Part shown: positions 1-10,034 of the stretch, piece after piece | How the letters are laid out: each line of letters begins with the position of its first letter | How positions within the stretch are numbered: the stretch's first letter is position 1 | Assembly (NCBI RefSeq): GCF_900604315.1 | Contig: NZ_LR026978.1 | Span: 3,220,005 to 3,284,004 of the forward strand | DNA length: 64,000 nt | Source: [Erwinia] mediterraneensis | GTDB lineage: Bacteria > Pseudomonadota > Gammaproteobacteria > Enterobacterales > Enterobacteriaceae | Reading direction: 5' to 3' | Translations under genes and position numbers: made by a program | The notes under the pieces: model-generated | Database searches by the model: none | Seen by the model: only the letters and a program-made list of their open reading frames with translations | Told to the model about the DNA's origin: nothing

Positions 1-1699
1 GCTGCTTCAGCTGATTAGGATCGGCACCCATGGTGGCGGCGACGGTACGTAAGCGCTCAAACATTTTATCTGGCGAGATCATGCCTTCATTAGCCGCCTG
101 CAGGATCTGACTCACCACATCGCTCAGGTCGCTCAACTGTCCCTTGGTCAGCAATACGCGAACGTCAGTGGTCGGGATATTTTGTTTAATCAGGTCGCGG
201 TCGCTGATCCAGGCTTTAAATACCAGCGGCGCCTGGGTGTCATTCTTTTTACCCAGCCAGGCCAGCTGCATGGCATGACCAATCAGGACGGTATCCTCCA
301 GCAACTTCTCCTCTGAGGTCGGCTTCTTTCCCTCATCTTTAGAAAAGAGAGCGCTGCCGATGGCCGGATCGCCCATATAGGCGGATTTGACCTGTTCCGT
401 GATGGCACTTGCCAGAGTATCAACCTGCTGACCAAAGCTTTTCAGGTCGCCAGCATCCACGGACTGGTAAAGGTTGGACTGGGTGCTGTCAAAGTTAGAG
501 AGATCACGATACTGACCTTCAGCTTTTGCATGATCCTCTTTACCCGAAGGGGTCTTCAGGTGCAGCGTATAAATAGCAATACCGCGATTGCCCGCCTCCA
601 GGCGCAGCTGTCGGGCATCAAGACCGGTGGCTGAGAGTTTATTGCTGCCCTCAATGGCACCCGCGTCGGTGATTAAGACAATGTAACGCGCACCGAAAGG
701 ATGCCAGTCAATGTTATCGATCGCAGAAAGTACACCGGCATAAGCATCTTCATCGTACAGAGAGCTGGATACTTTGGCTTCTTTCAGGCCCGCGACTTTT
801 TTCAGGAAATCCTCGCCATCTTTCACCTGATTGGGATCGGCGAAGACCTTTGCCGTATATTCCAGACCAGGCACGGCTTTGGTGTTGGAGCGAAAAGATA
901 CCAGACCAAACTTAACCTGTTCCTGCAGATGTTCCTGTTTGATTCTGGCGTAAATTTTATTGACTGCTTCTTTTGTTCGCTCGATATAGGGGCCCATCGA
1001 AATGGTCGAGTCGATAACAAAAACCACCGTGGCATTAAAGCCTTTCAGCTGGTTGATATCTTTATCCTGGCGGGCGTTGGGACCAGCCTTGCTGACGGAA
1101 GCGACGTTGAGTAAACGGGTGTAAAACCCGCTTTCCGTCATTACCTCTTCACCGCTAAGGATCGGCAGCAGGTAGAACTGCTTTTGCAGATCAACAAAAT
1201 ACTCCGGCTCCTGAGCGAGGACGCCATCGGCGCGCCCCTCGCGTTTCAGATGAGCGCGCAGGGGGGCTACCAGCGAGACGGGATCCGGAGCGGAGAGAAT
1301 ATCATCCAGGCTTTTTTTCTCTTTGAAAAACACCAGCCGGTCACGGTTTGCCGGATTGGTAAAGGCCAGGGTGAGCTGCATTTTCCAGTCAACGGTGCAT
1401 AACTGCGGTAACCAGCCAATGGTTTTGCCATAGCTGTCAGGCCCAACCCTGACCCAGCTTTGCCCGTTGACCTCCGCTTTCTGATAAACGTAAAAGCTGC
1501 TAAACGCTGGTTGGATCTCACCCTTATCATCGCCAGCCATGGCGCCCAGTTTGCACCCTGGCGTGGTCAGAACCCGTTGAAACAGGGTTTTCTTTCCTTC
1601 CTGCAGCAGGGGTTTGTCTCCTTCAGTTGCCAGGGCCTGGTTTGCGAGAAGCAGGCCACATAGAGGCAGAACGTGCCGCAGAAAATGTGTTTTCATCAT
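1..1699 (-). CDS. Secreted vWA-domain protein of the srf operon (3' end outside the window)
   Basis: Translated by hand from the minus strand: 566 codons are visible and the reading frame runs off the left edge. It starts with Met-Met at 1699-1694; the first ATG overlaps the TGA of the preceding gene (ATGA). Residues 1-25 form a signal peptide ending in QALA, so the protein should be periplasmic. Residues about 28-105 look like a bacterial SH3-type fold with the sequence GKTIGWLPQ. A von Willebrand factor A domain starts near residue 224; its metal-ion site is D230-S-T232-I-S234. It is the last visible gene of the srf operon. vWA domains usually bind a protein partner through the metal, so a role as periplasmic adhesion or assembly subunit is an inference. 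No close family name is recognised. Confidence 0.8.
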   Translation of the reverse strand, partial: MMKTHFLRHVLPLCGLLLANQALATEGDKPLLQEGKKTLFQRVLTTPGCKLGAMAGDDKGEIQPAFSSFYVYQKAEVNGQSWVRVGPDSYGKTIGWLPQLCTVDWKMQLTLAFTNPANRDRLVFFKEKKSLDDILSAPDPVSLVAPLRAHLKREGRADGVLAQEPEYFVDLQKQFYLLPILSGEEVMTESGFYTRLLNVASVSKAGPNARQDKDINQLKGFNATVVFVIDSTISMGPYIERTKEAVNKIYARIKQEHLQEQVKFGLVSFRSNTKAVPGLEYTAKVFADPNQVKDGEDFLKKVAGLKEAKVSSSLYDEDAYAGVLSAIDNIDWHPFGARYIVLITDAGAIEGSNKLSATGLDARQLRLEAGNRGIAIYTLHLKTPSGKEDHAKAEGQYRDLSNFDSTQSNLYQSVDAGDLKSFGQQVDTLASAITEQVKSAYMGDPAIGSALFSKDEGKKPTSEEKLLEDTVLIGHAMQLAWLGKKNDTQAPLVFKAWISDRDLIKQNIPTTDVRVLLTKGQLSDLSDVVSQILQAANEGMISPDKMFERLRTVAATMGADPNQLKQ

Positions 1700-2700
1700 T
1701 TTCTCAGCTCCTCCAGACGTTGTTTCGCTTTTTGATTGTCCGGCTCGGTTTGCAGTACAGTTTCATACCAGTACGCGGCGGTATCCGCATCGGCATTTTT
1801 AAAACACTCGTCTGGGGTATGATCCTGCGGATCGTATTCACTGGCATAAGCGAGGGCGATCTTAATATCTCCCCCCTGTGCACGATGAGCGTACAGGCGT
1901 TGGGCCACACCGCATTTCTTCGCTGCTTTAGCCGCCTGAATAATTGTCAGCAGCGTGTCACTGTCGAGCTTTTGTTGTACGCAGTTTTGCACAAAATCGA
2001 GTTCACTTTGGCTTGTCAGGTTAGCAGGCGAACACGCGCTGGCATCAGACCTGGCTTCCGGGATAGACGGAGCTGCTACCGGGGTATCTGCGCTGGCTAC
2101 TGGAGTAGGAATACTGTCATGTCCCATAAACCACCAGAGCGCTCCAGCGACCAGCGCCAGCACCAGCAGCCCGGCCACGATCAGCGAAACCGGAGAAGCA
2201 TTGCGTTTGCGCTGGGGTGGCACCCGTTCTGGGATCGGCTCTGCTGACGTTGGTGCGGGTTCTGCTGGTGCAACAGACTCCGGTGCTGGGGCTGGCGCAG
2301 GTGCAGGCGTAGTCAACACGCTACTGCCGCTGTAGTTGCCGGTTTGTCCACGGGCATCAGATGAGAACAACTCATCGCGCACCAGTTGCAGGGTTGTACT
2401 GCGAATTTCACCTGACGCCAGACGGGCCTGAATCTGTACCTGGCTGGCGTTCGCCAGCAGCGGGTCAAGCAATGCCGGGCCAATACGGAAACCGCTACCA
2501 TTATTAAATGGATAGCCGCCATCAACGGTAAACCAGTGTGGTGCCGGGCTCCAGCTGGTATCAGATTGCAGATAATTTTGCTCATTGTTGCAAAGACTAA
2601 ATGTCAGATTTGACAGCACTGACTGTTCGCCGCGCAGGCGAACCATCAATTGCGCCGTGCCTGGCTCTGCGGGTTGGCAGGGGAAGATTTTAGCTAGCAT
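1696..2700 (-). CDS. Single-span inner-membrane protein with TPR-like periplasmic tail
   Basis: This is a 334-residue protein of unknown function. The N-terminal 110 residues look globular and beta-rich, followed by a Pro/Ala linker (about 128-165). A basic stretch (PPQRKRN) precedes one membrane segment near 173-193, so the N-terminus should be cytoplasmic and the C-terminus periplasmic. The C-terminal 120 residues are helical and resemble TPR/Sel1 repeats; they carry four cysteines (ACSP, QNCV, KKCG, DECF) that could form disulfides outside the membrane. It overlaps the srfC-like stop by 7 bp and the vWA gene start by 4 bp, so it is translationally coupled to both. The architecture matches SrfA and the TerD-like protein upstream: cytoplasmic module, basic anchor, one span, outer domain. 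Confidence 0.75.
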   Translation of the reverse strand: MLAKIFPCQPAEPGTAQLMVRLRGEQSVLSNLTFSLCNNEQNYLQSDTSWSPAPHWFTVDGGYPFNNGSGFRIGPALLDPLLANASQVQIQARLASGEIRSTTLQLVRDELFSSDARGQTGNYSGSSVLTTPAPAPAPAPESVAPAEPAPTSAEPIPERVPPQRKRNASPVSLIVAGLLVLALVAGALWWFMGHDSIPTPVASADTPVAAPSIPEARSDASACSPANLTSQSELDFVQNCVQQKLDSDTLLTIIQAAKAAKKCGVAQRLYAHRAQGGDIKIALAYASEYDPQDHTPDECFKNADADTAAYWYETVLQTEPDNQKAKQRLEELRK

Positions 2701-5393
2701 GACAGGTTCTCTTGTTTCATCTGGCCGATGATGTGGCCAAGTTGCCGGTTATGTTCAAAGGAGATATCGCGCGTGGCGCTATGGCCCGCATTGTCCAGGA
2801 TGATGGTCATGAGGGCCGATAACCAGTCACCCATATAGGCGACACCTGGCTGCGGCGCGACAGCGGTCAGTTGTGGCAACGCATCGCTGGCAAGAGGGGC
2901 CTGGCGGGCAAAGACTTTTTTCTTCTCACCCACATAGCTGTTGGGGATCAGTTCTTCGGGCAAAGCGAGGTAGCCAAACCAGGCAATAAAGTCACGTATC
3001 GCCAGTTGGGCACGCAGTACCTGACGCGCCAGTAATTGCTCACGACGTGTACCCGCCTGCTCCTGGCCTGCCAGTGCGCGTTTCAATATGCCTTCCAGAT
3101 CCAGACGTGTGGCCGCCGTAATCAGTTCTTCGCATAACAAACCGATCATCTCGCTGTTCATCCCCAGTTGCTGCCAGTAAGTGGCTTGCTGCGGTAACTC
3201 CCTCAGGTACGTTACCCAGGCTTTGAATGCCTGATGGGCGAAGTCGTCGTCCCGACCTACGCGTTCCGCCACGGGCGCAGAAGCAACCACGGCGGGCGGT
3301 TCATCAACAGGCGCATCACCGAAGGGGTTGCTCGCAAAGGGATTATTACCAAACGGATTGGCAGTAAAGGCACTCTGCGGGCGCTGTTCAATGCCAGCTT
3401 GCGATGCCTGATCCTGATTACGAATGCTCAGGTAGATGTTGTGAAGTTCATGCGCCGGCAGATCCAGACGGCTGATCAACTCACCCATGTTATGCGGACA
3501 GGCGGACAACCCTTGCCAGAGATCTTTAGCAATCGCTTGTTTTCTGGCAATCTGGCCGTCACCGTCCTGTTCGTACCAGCGACCGAGGCGCTGATCGGCA
3601 ATGTCGCGGCGACACTGCAGTAACTGCTCACGTAAACGCTGTAGTTTGAAATCCAGATGAGCGACGCCACGTAACGCCCCGGTCAGGCGGGAGATCCCTC
3701 CATCGTTGAGTTTAAGCATCTCCCGCCATGCCGCCTCCGGCTCGGCAACGTGCCGACCTACGTTATTGGCCGTGATAAAGATGCGGCCCATAGTGTCGAG
3801 CACATCATGATAGCGTTCCGCGAACGCCACTTCTTTAAAGCTCTCCTCGCCAGGTTCATTTTCCAGCGTCAGGAAGGGAGTATCTATCCCGGGTTTACGC
3901 ACCAGGAAGCAGTTATCAAAGGGCTTGCCAGGTGCCCATTCCTTGAACCAGTCATACCGGGCAAATTTTTCTATCAGCGTTATATGCAGCATGCCTTCCC
4001 AGGCTTCTTTTAGCTGACTTTCCGTTTTTTTCAGATTGTCCTGGATACGAACATCACACATGGTAATAGCCCAGAATAAGCCGGCTTTGCTTTGCGCGCG
4101 CTCTTCTGCGGTTTTGCCTTGCGTCTTTTCTACCCAGCGTGTAAGTACCGGACCCACATCGGAAACATCGCTTTGTTTCGACGCGCTGGCACACACCACC
4201 AGGGCATTCATCTCCTGGTTATCGGTGTAGCGCTCAAACAGGTAGGCGACTTTGCCGCGCAACAACAGTTGCGATACCGCATTCAGACCATCCTTAGCGG
4301 CATCTTTCAGGGCAAGCAGCTTTTCCCGCCCGCGATAGCCGGGAAAATCGAGTAAATCGACCTGCTCCATGACACTGTTGTGGGGCACTTCCGCCAGCGG
4401 GAAAATAAGCTCTGAGGTTAACGCCGCCAGTTCGGCTTGTGACAACGCGGCGCTGCCGGTTTGCTGATGCGCTTTCCAGAAGCGTATTTCGACCGTGCGA
4501 TCCTGACCCGAACCGAGGCGATTCAGGCTGTCGACATTCATAATGCTGCCGCTGCTGTGATCGGTAAGCGTGTCTAAAGGGGCAAACACCAGTGTGGAGT
4601 GGTTGAGTTTCGCCAGCACACGGGCCAGCGAACGATACGTTTCAGTGAGTTCAGGTTGCTCGCCCCACAGTAGAGAGAAGAGGTCCGCACGCTCATGAGG
4701 GGAGAGCACGGGTGCGATTTGCAGCACCTGTGGCCACCAGGCGTGCTCAAGCTTCTCCACTGACTTTTTGAACGACGCGTTGAGATAGTCCCATAGTGCG
4801 ACCACGTCCTCCCTGCTGACACCATTACTGGCACCAGCCTGGCCTGAGCGAGAGAGAAAAGGACGCAAGCTTTCTTCGATGCGGTCCTCGTCAATCTTGT
4901 CATTCAACTGCTCGTGGTTGAAGTCGTTAAACCAGGTGTTGGCAAGAATTTTTGCCAGATCAATTTCACTGAACAGACGCAAAGGAAGCGGGTAACCCTC
5001 CGGGGCCTCAGGCGCGTGCGCGGTAAAGCGCGTGACCAGTCCGGTGGCCTCTTTGCCGCCGCCTACCGGGTTAACCTCTTTAATAAAGTCCACCACCTGA
5101 TTGCCATAGCGCGCCTTCAACTCGCCATTGCCGCCTGCGGCTAACGCTGAAATAAGATAAGACTTACCCGCTTGCGAGATGCCAAAGAACCCCACGGTCA
5201 TCGGGGTGGTTGAGACTTCAGCGAGGCTGCTTGCAAGATTGCGGGTGCGCAGCAAACTCAGGTTGAGGCTGTCTGCTTCGTTGTCCAGGCGGCGGGAGCT
5301 TGTTCGCACGCTGTCAACCCAACCCAGCGCATCCTGACACCCCTGAGCGATAGCCGCCCAGCCTTGTTGCAGCGTATTTTGCTCGTTATTCAT
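2694..5393 (-). CDS. srfC: SrfC-like putative virulence factor, dynamin-like P-loop GTPase
   Basis: This 899-residue protein matches the SrfC family by length, position after SrfB and sequence feel. The P-loop GISQAGKS is at 71-78 and a switch-II type DFPG at 349-352. TMCD near 444-447 could be a G4-like motif. The long insert between P-loop and DFPG and the helical C-terminal half resemble dynamin-like large GTPases; no membrane segment is seen. A low-complexity stretch at 679-691 carries three NPF motifs spaced five residues apart. Its start codon overlaps the srfB stop, and its end overlaps the next gene. SrfABC was first described in Salmonella as SsrB-regulated genes, and I recall reports of a tripartite toxin in Xenorhabdus (from memory, unchecked). 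The biochemical function here is unproven. Confidence 0.85.
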   Translation of the reverse strand: MNNEQNTLQQGWAAIAQGCQDALGWVDSVRTSSRRLDNEADSLNLSLLRTRNLASSLAEVSTTPMTVGFFGISQAGKSYLISALAAGGNGELKARYGNQVVDFIKEVNPVGGGKEATGLVTRFTAHAPEAPEGYPLPLRLFSEIDLAKILANTWFNDFNHEQLNDKIDEDRIEESLRPFLSRSGQAGASNGVSREDVVALWDYLNASFKKSVEKLEHAWWPQVLQIAPVLSPHERADLFSLLWGEQPELTETYRSLARVLAKLNHSTLVFAPLDTLTDHSSGSIMNVDSLNRLGSGQDRTVEIRFWKAHQQTGSAALSQAELAALTSELIFPLAEVPHNSVMEQVDLLDFPGYRGREKLLALKDAAKDGLNAVSQLLLRGKVAYLFERYTDNQEMNALVVCASASKQSDVSDVGPVLTRWVEKTQGKTAEERAQSKAGLFWAITMCDVRIQDNLKKTESQLKEAWEGMLHITLIEKFARYDWFKEWAPGKPFDNCFLVRKPGIDTPFLTLENEPGEESFKEVAFAERYHDVLDTMGRIFITANNVGRHVAEPEAAWREMLKLNDGGISRLTGALRGVAHLDFKLQRLREQLLQCRRDIADQRLGRWYEQDGDGQIARKQAIAKDLWQGLSACPHNMGELISRLDLPAHELHNIYLSIRNQDQASQAGIEQRPQSAFTANPFGNNPFASNPFGDAPVDEPPAVVASAPVAERVGRDDDFAHQAFKAWVTYLRELPQQATYWQQLGMNSEMIGLLCEELITAATRLDLEGILKRALAGQEQAGTRREQLLARQVLRAQLAIRDFIAWFGYLALPEELIPNSYVGEKKKVFARQAPLASDALPQLTAVAPQPGVAYMGDWLSALMTIILDNAGHSATRDISFEHNRQLGHIIGQMKQENLSC

Positions 5394-8300
5394 TATTTTT
5401 TCACACTCCCGCTATCGAGCCAGTGTCGACTGTCAATGAGTCCCCTATCGGGCATGGTATTGAGTTCCAGCTCTAAGTCGTACTTACTGAAAGATTTATC
5501 GGTATTACTGCTCACATCAGCAATGGTCAGACGATCGCTGATAAGCCCCAGTTTGCGTGCGGCTTTGCCTTTATCAATTGCCAGTCTGACGGTGAGGTAG
5601 GGGGAACCGCTATCCGTGGAGGTCGCTGCTGAGAATTTTTTACGCCCCGACTCGCTAAAACGCAGGGTATAAAGGGGAGCGGCGGACCAGCGTTCCGCAT
5701 CCAACTGGCGATAACCCAGGCGCAGGTCGCCCCGCATGACGATGCCTGGCGTGGTGGCTTCTCCCTCCTGATTCAGGACTACCGGCAATTTAATCTGCCC
5801 GTTTTCTGATTCGATATCACGGCAGACAACGTCGGCATCGTGGATCAGGTTATCCATATCGATAATGCCAAGATGGCGAATGGTCGAGTAAGGCTTCAGC
5901 GCTGAGATACGGAAATGGAAATTGGGAATGCTGTGGTTAGCGCACAGCTGCGACAGCATTGCGCCAACGGATGCGGTGCTCTTTGGATCGTCAATATGGC
6001 CATTTTTATGGAAGGGATACCAGGTACCGGTCTGGTAACCATGCAGTGCTAAAATACGTCCTGGCGGTAAGGGCAGATTGCGGCGAACAATGGCCTGGAT
6101 ACCCGGCAGTTGCGATGGACGACCAGTCAACAGCAGCAGGTCACAGTGGTAACAGGTTAAAACCTCGCACAGTGCGGTAAGTACTTTATCGATATTGAAC
6201 TTACCAGAGCACACATCATAGTGCACCTTCGCCAGCATAAGGTTGAGGCTGATGTCAGCCAGTTTAAAGTCATTCAGGCCACCCGCCTTTTGCACTTCCC
6301 GGCGTACAAAGCTTTCAATGTCTTCACTGATAGTGCCAGCAGGTAGTAACTCACTGACCCGCTGATTAATCAGCAGATGAGTCTCTTCATTCTGCGGGTC
6401 ATATTGCTCATAAGCGGCCAGTATGTGCAGCGCCAGTGGCACAAACAGCTGTAAGTTCAGTTGCTGACGCAATACCGCTTCGGCGGCGCTGATATTTTGC
6501 GAACCGCACAGTTGGGACATCAACGTTTCTACGCTACGCACGTCCGCTTCATGCAGCGCCAGCTCAAAAGCGGGAAGGACATAGGACTGAATCACATCGA
6601 GCAGAATGTCATCGCCTGCGATTTTAAAGCTGTCACGAAAACGCTGATGGGGAATGATATGCACGTTTGCACCGCCACCGGACACCCCATTACGATCCAG
6701 CCGATAATCAGTGATAACCAGGTCCGTTGTGCCGCCGCCAATATCAATAGAGGCAATGGTAATAGTTTCCCGTTCCTTACGATCAGGACGGCCCAGGGTA
6801 TCGAAAAACACTTCCGGATGACCGGCAAAGTTCTGGTTGATCTCGGTATAGAGATAAACCAGTTGTGCACAGGAGGCCTCGTCCCAATCCACGCGGATTG
6901 CCGGCAGTGGGACCTTGAGATTCCCTTTAGTGTGCTCGTCGAGTTCATCGGCATAAGGATCATTTTCGCCAGTATGCCAGCGCAGAGATTTCCACACCAA
7001 ACCCACGGCCTGTCGCATTCTTTCATCAAGAATACAGCGTTCAGCCATGGGCAGACCTGGCGGAACCGTTAGAATAATATGGCGCAGTTGCCGCGGAATA
7101 CCAGCATGGCCTTCGCGAATACGTTGTTCCGGGCTATTAATCTGGCTGATGGCCTGAGTCAGGACTTCCGATAACATGAAGGTCATCAGGGAGCTGCGCG
7201 AGTAGCGTGGCGTGAAGACGGGAATGCGATCCATCTCATCTTCAATGGTATGCAGTGCCTCGCCTTTTTCGTCAATCAGGTTGGCGAAGGGGGCGGCAGT
7301 GGCAAGGGGATTGCTATCCTGCACATAGCTGCCATTAAAGCGCCAGCCCTGACCATAAAATTTTTCATCCCACAAATAACGTTTTGGACTGGATAACCCG
7401 GTAGAGCCTTCGCTTCCACGACGGCGTGCAGCTAAACGGCTGGCTTCGTTACCAATACGGGCTATTGTTGGCCACTGGAATGCGTCGTGTCGGCCGCTGC
7501 GCACCGAATAGTGATCTTTACCAAAAAAGGCTTGTGAAAATTCGACTTTACTTTCGAAGGGGTCAGTATAGACATGTTCGGGTGCGCTCAGATCGCGCAG
7601 CTTCAGCACATAATTGTGCATTAATCCGGATCCTGACTGACCGTGATCTTCAATCAAAATGCCGCAGGTACGAGAATTGCCCACATCAAGGATCAGATCG
7701 ACCGGAATCGGTTTAATAGCATTGACTTCCCGATTGGCGATGACCTTAAATTGCGGTAATTCGATAGCGGGCTCGGTCTGGGTTTGCAGCCCTTCCAGCG
7801 GAATCGCCATTAAAGACAGCAGATTGAGATAGTGCGCCAGAGGATACTGCCTGACGATCTCCTCTTCGCGCTCGTCGATATCCCGGCCTTTGCTCGCTTC
7901 TTTAAATACTTCGACCAGCCACTCCCTGACCCAGTCCTGGGTCAAATACCAGTTGAGCGCGTAGGTGGCGGTGGCGACGGCAAAGGTCGCGCCGGCATTC
8001 ACATCTTCATGATTAGGACTGAGATCCGCTGCCGCTTGTTGTTTTGCCATGATACGGGTATCGATAGCCAGCGTCATGCGGTGGCTATGACCATCCATAT
8101 CGGGTTCAGGCAGCTTCACGATGCGAAAACGTGCCCAGTTTAGCGGCCCTTCCTGATAAATATTGGGCAGGCTAAAACGAAACAGCGGCAGTGGCAGCCA
8201 GACGCTGTCAAGAAATTTCAGGCTCTGCTCAACAGGCACGTCGTACTGGCTTTTGGCCTTTTCAATATTGTCAGGGGTCGGCTGATAGAAATAATAATCA

Positions 8301-8461
8301 CGCTGCTCGTTGTAAATCAGACGAGTGAGTACGCCGTTCGCCAGTTTGACAAATTCACCCGCCGGCTGGCGTTTGAGGTGCAGGCCGAAGTCCATAAACT
8401 GAATTCCGGAGTCACCGACCAGTGTGATCTGACGATCAAAAGAAACAATCTCAGGCAACAT
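5393..8461 (-). CDS. srfB: SrfB-like protein, actin/Hsp70-fold ATPase
   Basis: This 1022-residue protein matches the SrfB family by size (about 1000 residues) and order. Three actin/Hsp70-type nucleotide-binding signatures are visible: phosphate-1 LDVGNSRTCG at 258-267, phosphate-2 DIGGGTTD at 573-580, and an adenosine-type LLLLTGRPSQLPG at 776-787. Between the first two lies a large insert (about 300 residues). No signal peptide or membrane segment is seen, so it is probably cytoplasmic. It shares a base with the srfC start and lies 18 bp after srfA. Pairing an actin-fold ATPase with a dynamin-like P-loop protein in one operon suggests a chaperone-like or filament-like partnership; that is an inference. 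Confidence 0.85.
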   Translation of the reverse strand: MLPEIVSFDRQITLVGDSGIQFMDFGLHLKRQPAGEFVKLANGVLTRLIYNEQRDYYFYQPTPDNIEKAKSQYDVPVEQSLKFLDSVWLPLPLFRFSLPNIYQEGPLNWARFRIVKLPEPDMDGHSHRMTLAIDTRIMAKQQAAADLSPNHEDVNAGATFAVATATYALNWYLTQDWVREWLVEVFKEASKGRDIDEREEEIVRQYPLAHYLNLLSLMAIPLEGLQTQTEPAIELPQFKVIANREVNAIKPIPVDLILDVGNSRTCGILIEDHGQSGSGLMHNYVLKLRDLSAPEHVYTDPFESKVEFSQAFFGKDHYSVRSGRHDAFQWPTIARIGNEASRLAARRRGSEGSTGLSSPKRYLWDEKFYGQGWRFNGSYVQDSNPLATAAPFANLIDEKGEALHTIEDEMDRIPVFTPRYSRSSLMTFMLSEVLTQAISQINSPEQRIREGHAGIPRQLRHIILTVPPGLPMAERCILDERMRQAVGLVWKSLRWHTGENDPYADELDEHTKGNLKVPLPAIRVDWDEASCAQLVYLYTEINQNFAGHPEVFFDTLGRPDRKERETITIASIDIGGGTTDLVITDYRLDRNGVSGGGANVHIIPHQRFRDSFKIAGDDILLDVIQSYVLPAFELALHEADVRSVETLMSQLCGSQNISAAEAVLRQQLNLQLFVPLALHILAAYEQYDPQNEETHLLINQRVSELLPAGTISEDIESFVRREVQKAGGLNDFKLADISLNLMLAKVHYDVCSGKFNIDKVLTALCEVLTCYHCDLLLLTGRPSQLPGIQAIVRRNLPLPPGRILALHGYQTGTWYPFHKNGHIDDPKSTASVGAMLSQLCANHSIPNFHFRISALKPYSTIRHLGIIDMDNLIHDADVVCRDIESENGQIKLPVVLNQEGEATTPGIVMRGDLRLGYRQLDAERWSAAPLYTLRFSESGRKKFSAATSTDSGSPYLTVRLAIDKGKAARKLGLISDRLTIADVSSNTDKSFSKYDLELELNTMPDRGLIDSRHWLDSGSVKK

Positions 8462-8479
8462 AATATAATTCGTCCCTGT

Positions 8480-9985
8480 TTAAGTATTGGGTTGAAGCAT
8501 GCGAATGGGGAAGGTTTTATCCCCCTCATTGTTGCCGACACAATCGGCGTGACCAGAAGCGGGCGATTTGCACTCTATGGTTGGGCCAATAAAGTTTGAG
8601 CCATCGCTACATTGCATCTGCTCGGGATTAGTAATATTGAGTGCTCCCAGGCGTACACTCCCTCTGGCCGCGCCGGTGCAGGTTACGCCATTCGACTGAC
8701 GTACGCTGACCGTGCCGTTGCCCTGTTTAAAGTTGTATTGCAACTGTAACGGGCGGCCAGTGAGCTTGTCCTGAATACCGCCATTGACCCGCCATTGCCC
8801 GTTAAGAAACTGCGCCGGACCATCAGGTAAAGCTGCGGGAAGCGTCAATGGTTTTCCCTGAGCTGGTATTACTGGCGGCACGGTATTGGGAACAGCTGCG
8901 GGCTGTTGAGGCGCAGGGGGTTGCCCCTCAGGAATAACGGGCGGAACAGTATCAGCCGCAGACCCAGTAACAGGGGCTTCGCTATTGTTTAACTGTTCCT
9001 GCGCTCCGTTGGCTTTGTCTGTTGCCTCCTGAGTGGGAACATCGTTCGCCGCCGCATCCCCGGCAGCCGGGGCGAATACGCCATCAGGCGCCGCATTTGT
9101 GCCAGCTGAACCGGCTGCCGGCACAGGGGGAGCTGCGCTAGTTGCTCCGCTGGTCAACGGGACATTCACGCTGCTGCTGGCAAGGCTATTTTCCCCCGGG
9201 ATGTGGCTATCTCCGGCAGTATGGACGGGCTGGCTGAGGTTTTTCTCAGCGGAAAATCCGGGAAGGCCAGGCAGTGAAAGTGACGGCACGCAGCCCCGTA
9301 GTAATCCCAGTATCAGAGCCAGACATAGCAGGGGTAATAGTAACCAACGCCACCAGTGCCAGTTACGGCGTCGGGGGTGTGTAACGCTCCCGTTTGCCTG
9401 AACAGGGGGGGCAGCGGGCTGTGGCTGCGGTTGAGTCAGCGGCTGAGCGAATGGAGCAGCGAGCGGTTGCTCCGCTACTGAGGAGGATTGCAGCCAGTGC
9501 ATGGGATTACGCTGCTCGCCTGTGGGCTGAATAAAACCCCAGAAAGTAATCACCAGCACTCCATTAACCAGATAAAGAAACTCATTACCCGGAAAGTGAA
9601 CAACTGATGTTAATAACTGCGCAAATACGCGCCGATCGCCGCCTGCATGACTATTTTCTGCATTAAGCATCTGCTCGCTTAACGCCTGTACCGCCATCTG
9701 AAATGCATCGAATTGCTGACGTGCAGAGGCGCGCTCGCTTTCCGTGGCGCTTTGCCATGGAATGACATCACCGGCGAAGCTGCTGTACCAGTCGGTGCGA
9801 TCACCACCCTGATCATTTTGCGGAACGGCAAGATGCCGGGCGAGGTCGCGCCCGGCATCAAGGCGGTAGATGGCTTCACGAAGCTGAAATGCCATCTTAA
9901 ACACGGGATAACCGGTTTCACCCAGCGCCTTAAACGCAGAGTTATTCCCGCTACGTAACAGTGGTCCCTGAATCGAATTTCGCAT
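8480..9985 (-). CDS. srfA: SrfA-like membrane-anchored protein
   Basis: The protein has 501 residues. Residues 1-170 form a cytoplasmic module ending in a hydrophobic FLYLVNGVLVITFWGF-type strand pair (136-151). A Gln/Pro/Ala linker follows, then a basic anchor (PRRRNWHWWR) and one membrane segment at about 213-231. The rest should be periplasmic: a long Ala/Pro/Ser linker (about 240-380) and a small cysteine-containing beta-rich domain (about 385-501). The order srfA-srfB-srfC agrees with the Salmonella cluster. The N-terminal module resembles that of the TerD-like protein encoded just upstream, suggesting an old duplication. Function is not known from sequence; its topology suits linking cytoplasmic SrfB/SrfC to the envelope. 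Confidence 0.75.
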   Translation of the reverse strand: MRNSIQGPLLRSGNNSAFKALGETGYPVFKMAFQLREAIYRLDAGRDLARHLAVPQNDQGGDRTDWYSSFAGDVIPWQSATESERASARQQFDAFQMAVQALSEQMLNAENSHAGGDRRVFAQLLTSVVHFPGNEFLYLVNGVLVITFWGFIQPTGEQRNPMHWLQSSSVAEQPLAAPFAQPLTQPQPQPAAPPVQANGSVTHPRRRNWHWWRWLLLPLLCLALILGLLRGCVPSLSLPGLPGFSAEKNLSQPVHTAGDSHIPGENSLASSSVNVPLTSGATSAAPPVPAAGSAGTNAAPDGVFAPAAGDAAANDVPTQEATDKANGAQEQLNNSEAPVTGSAADTVPPVIPEGQPPAPQQPAAVPNTVPPVIPAQGKPLTLPAALPDGPAQFLNGQWRVNGGIQDKLTGRPLQLQYNFKQGNGTVSVRQSNGVTCTGAARGSVRLGALNITNPEQMQCSDGSNFIGPTIECKSPASGHADCVGNNEGDKTFPIRMLQPNT

Positions 9986-10034
9986 TGTCTGAACCTTATA
10001 GGGCGGTTAATTCACGCCAGTTATATGCAGGTGA

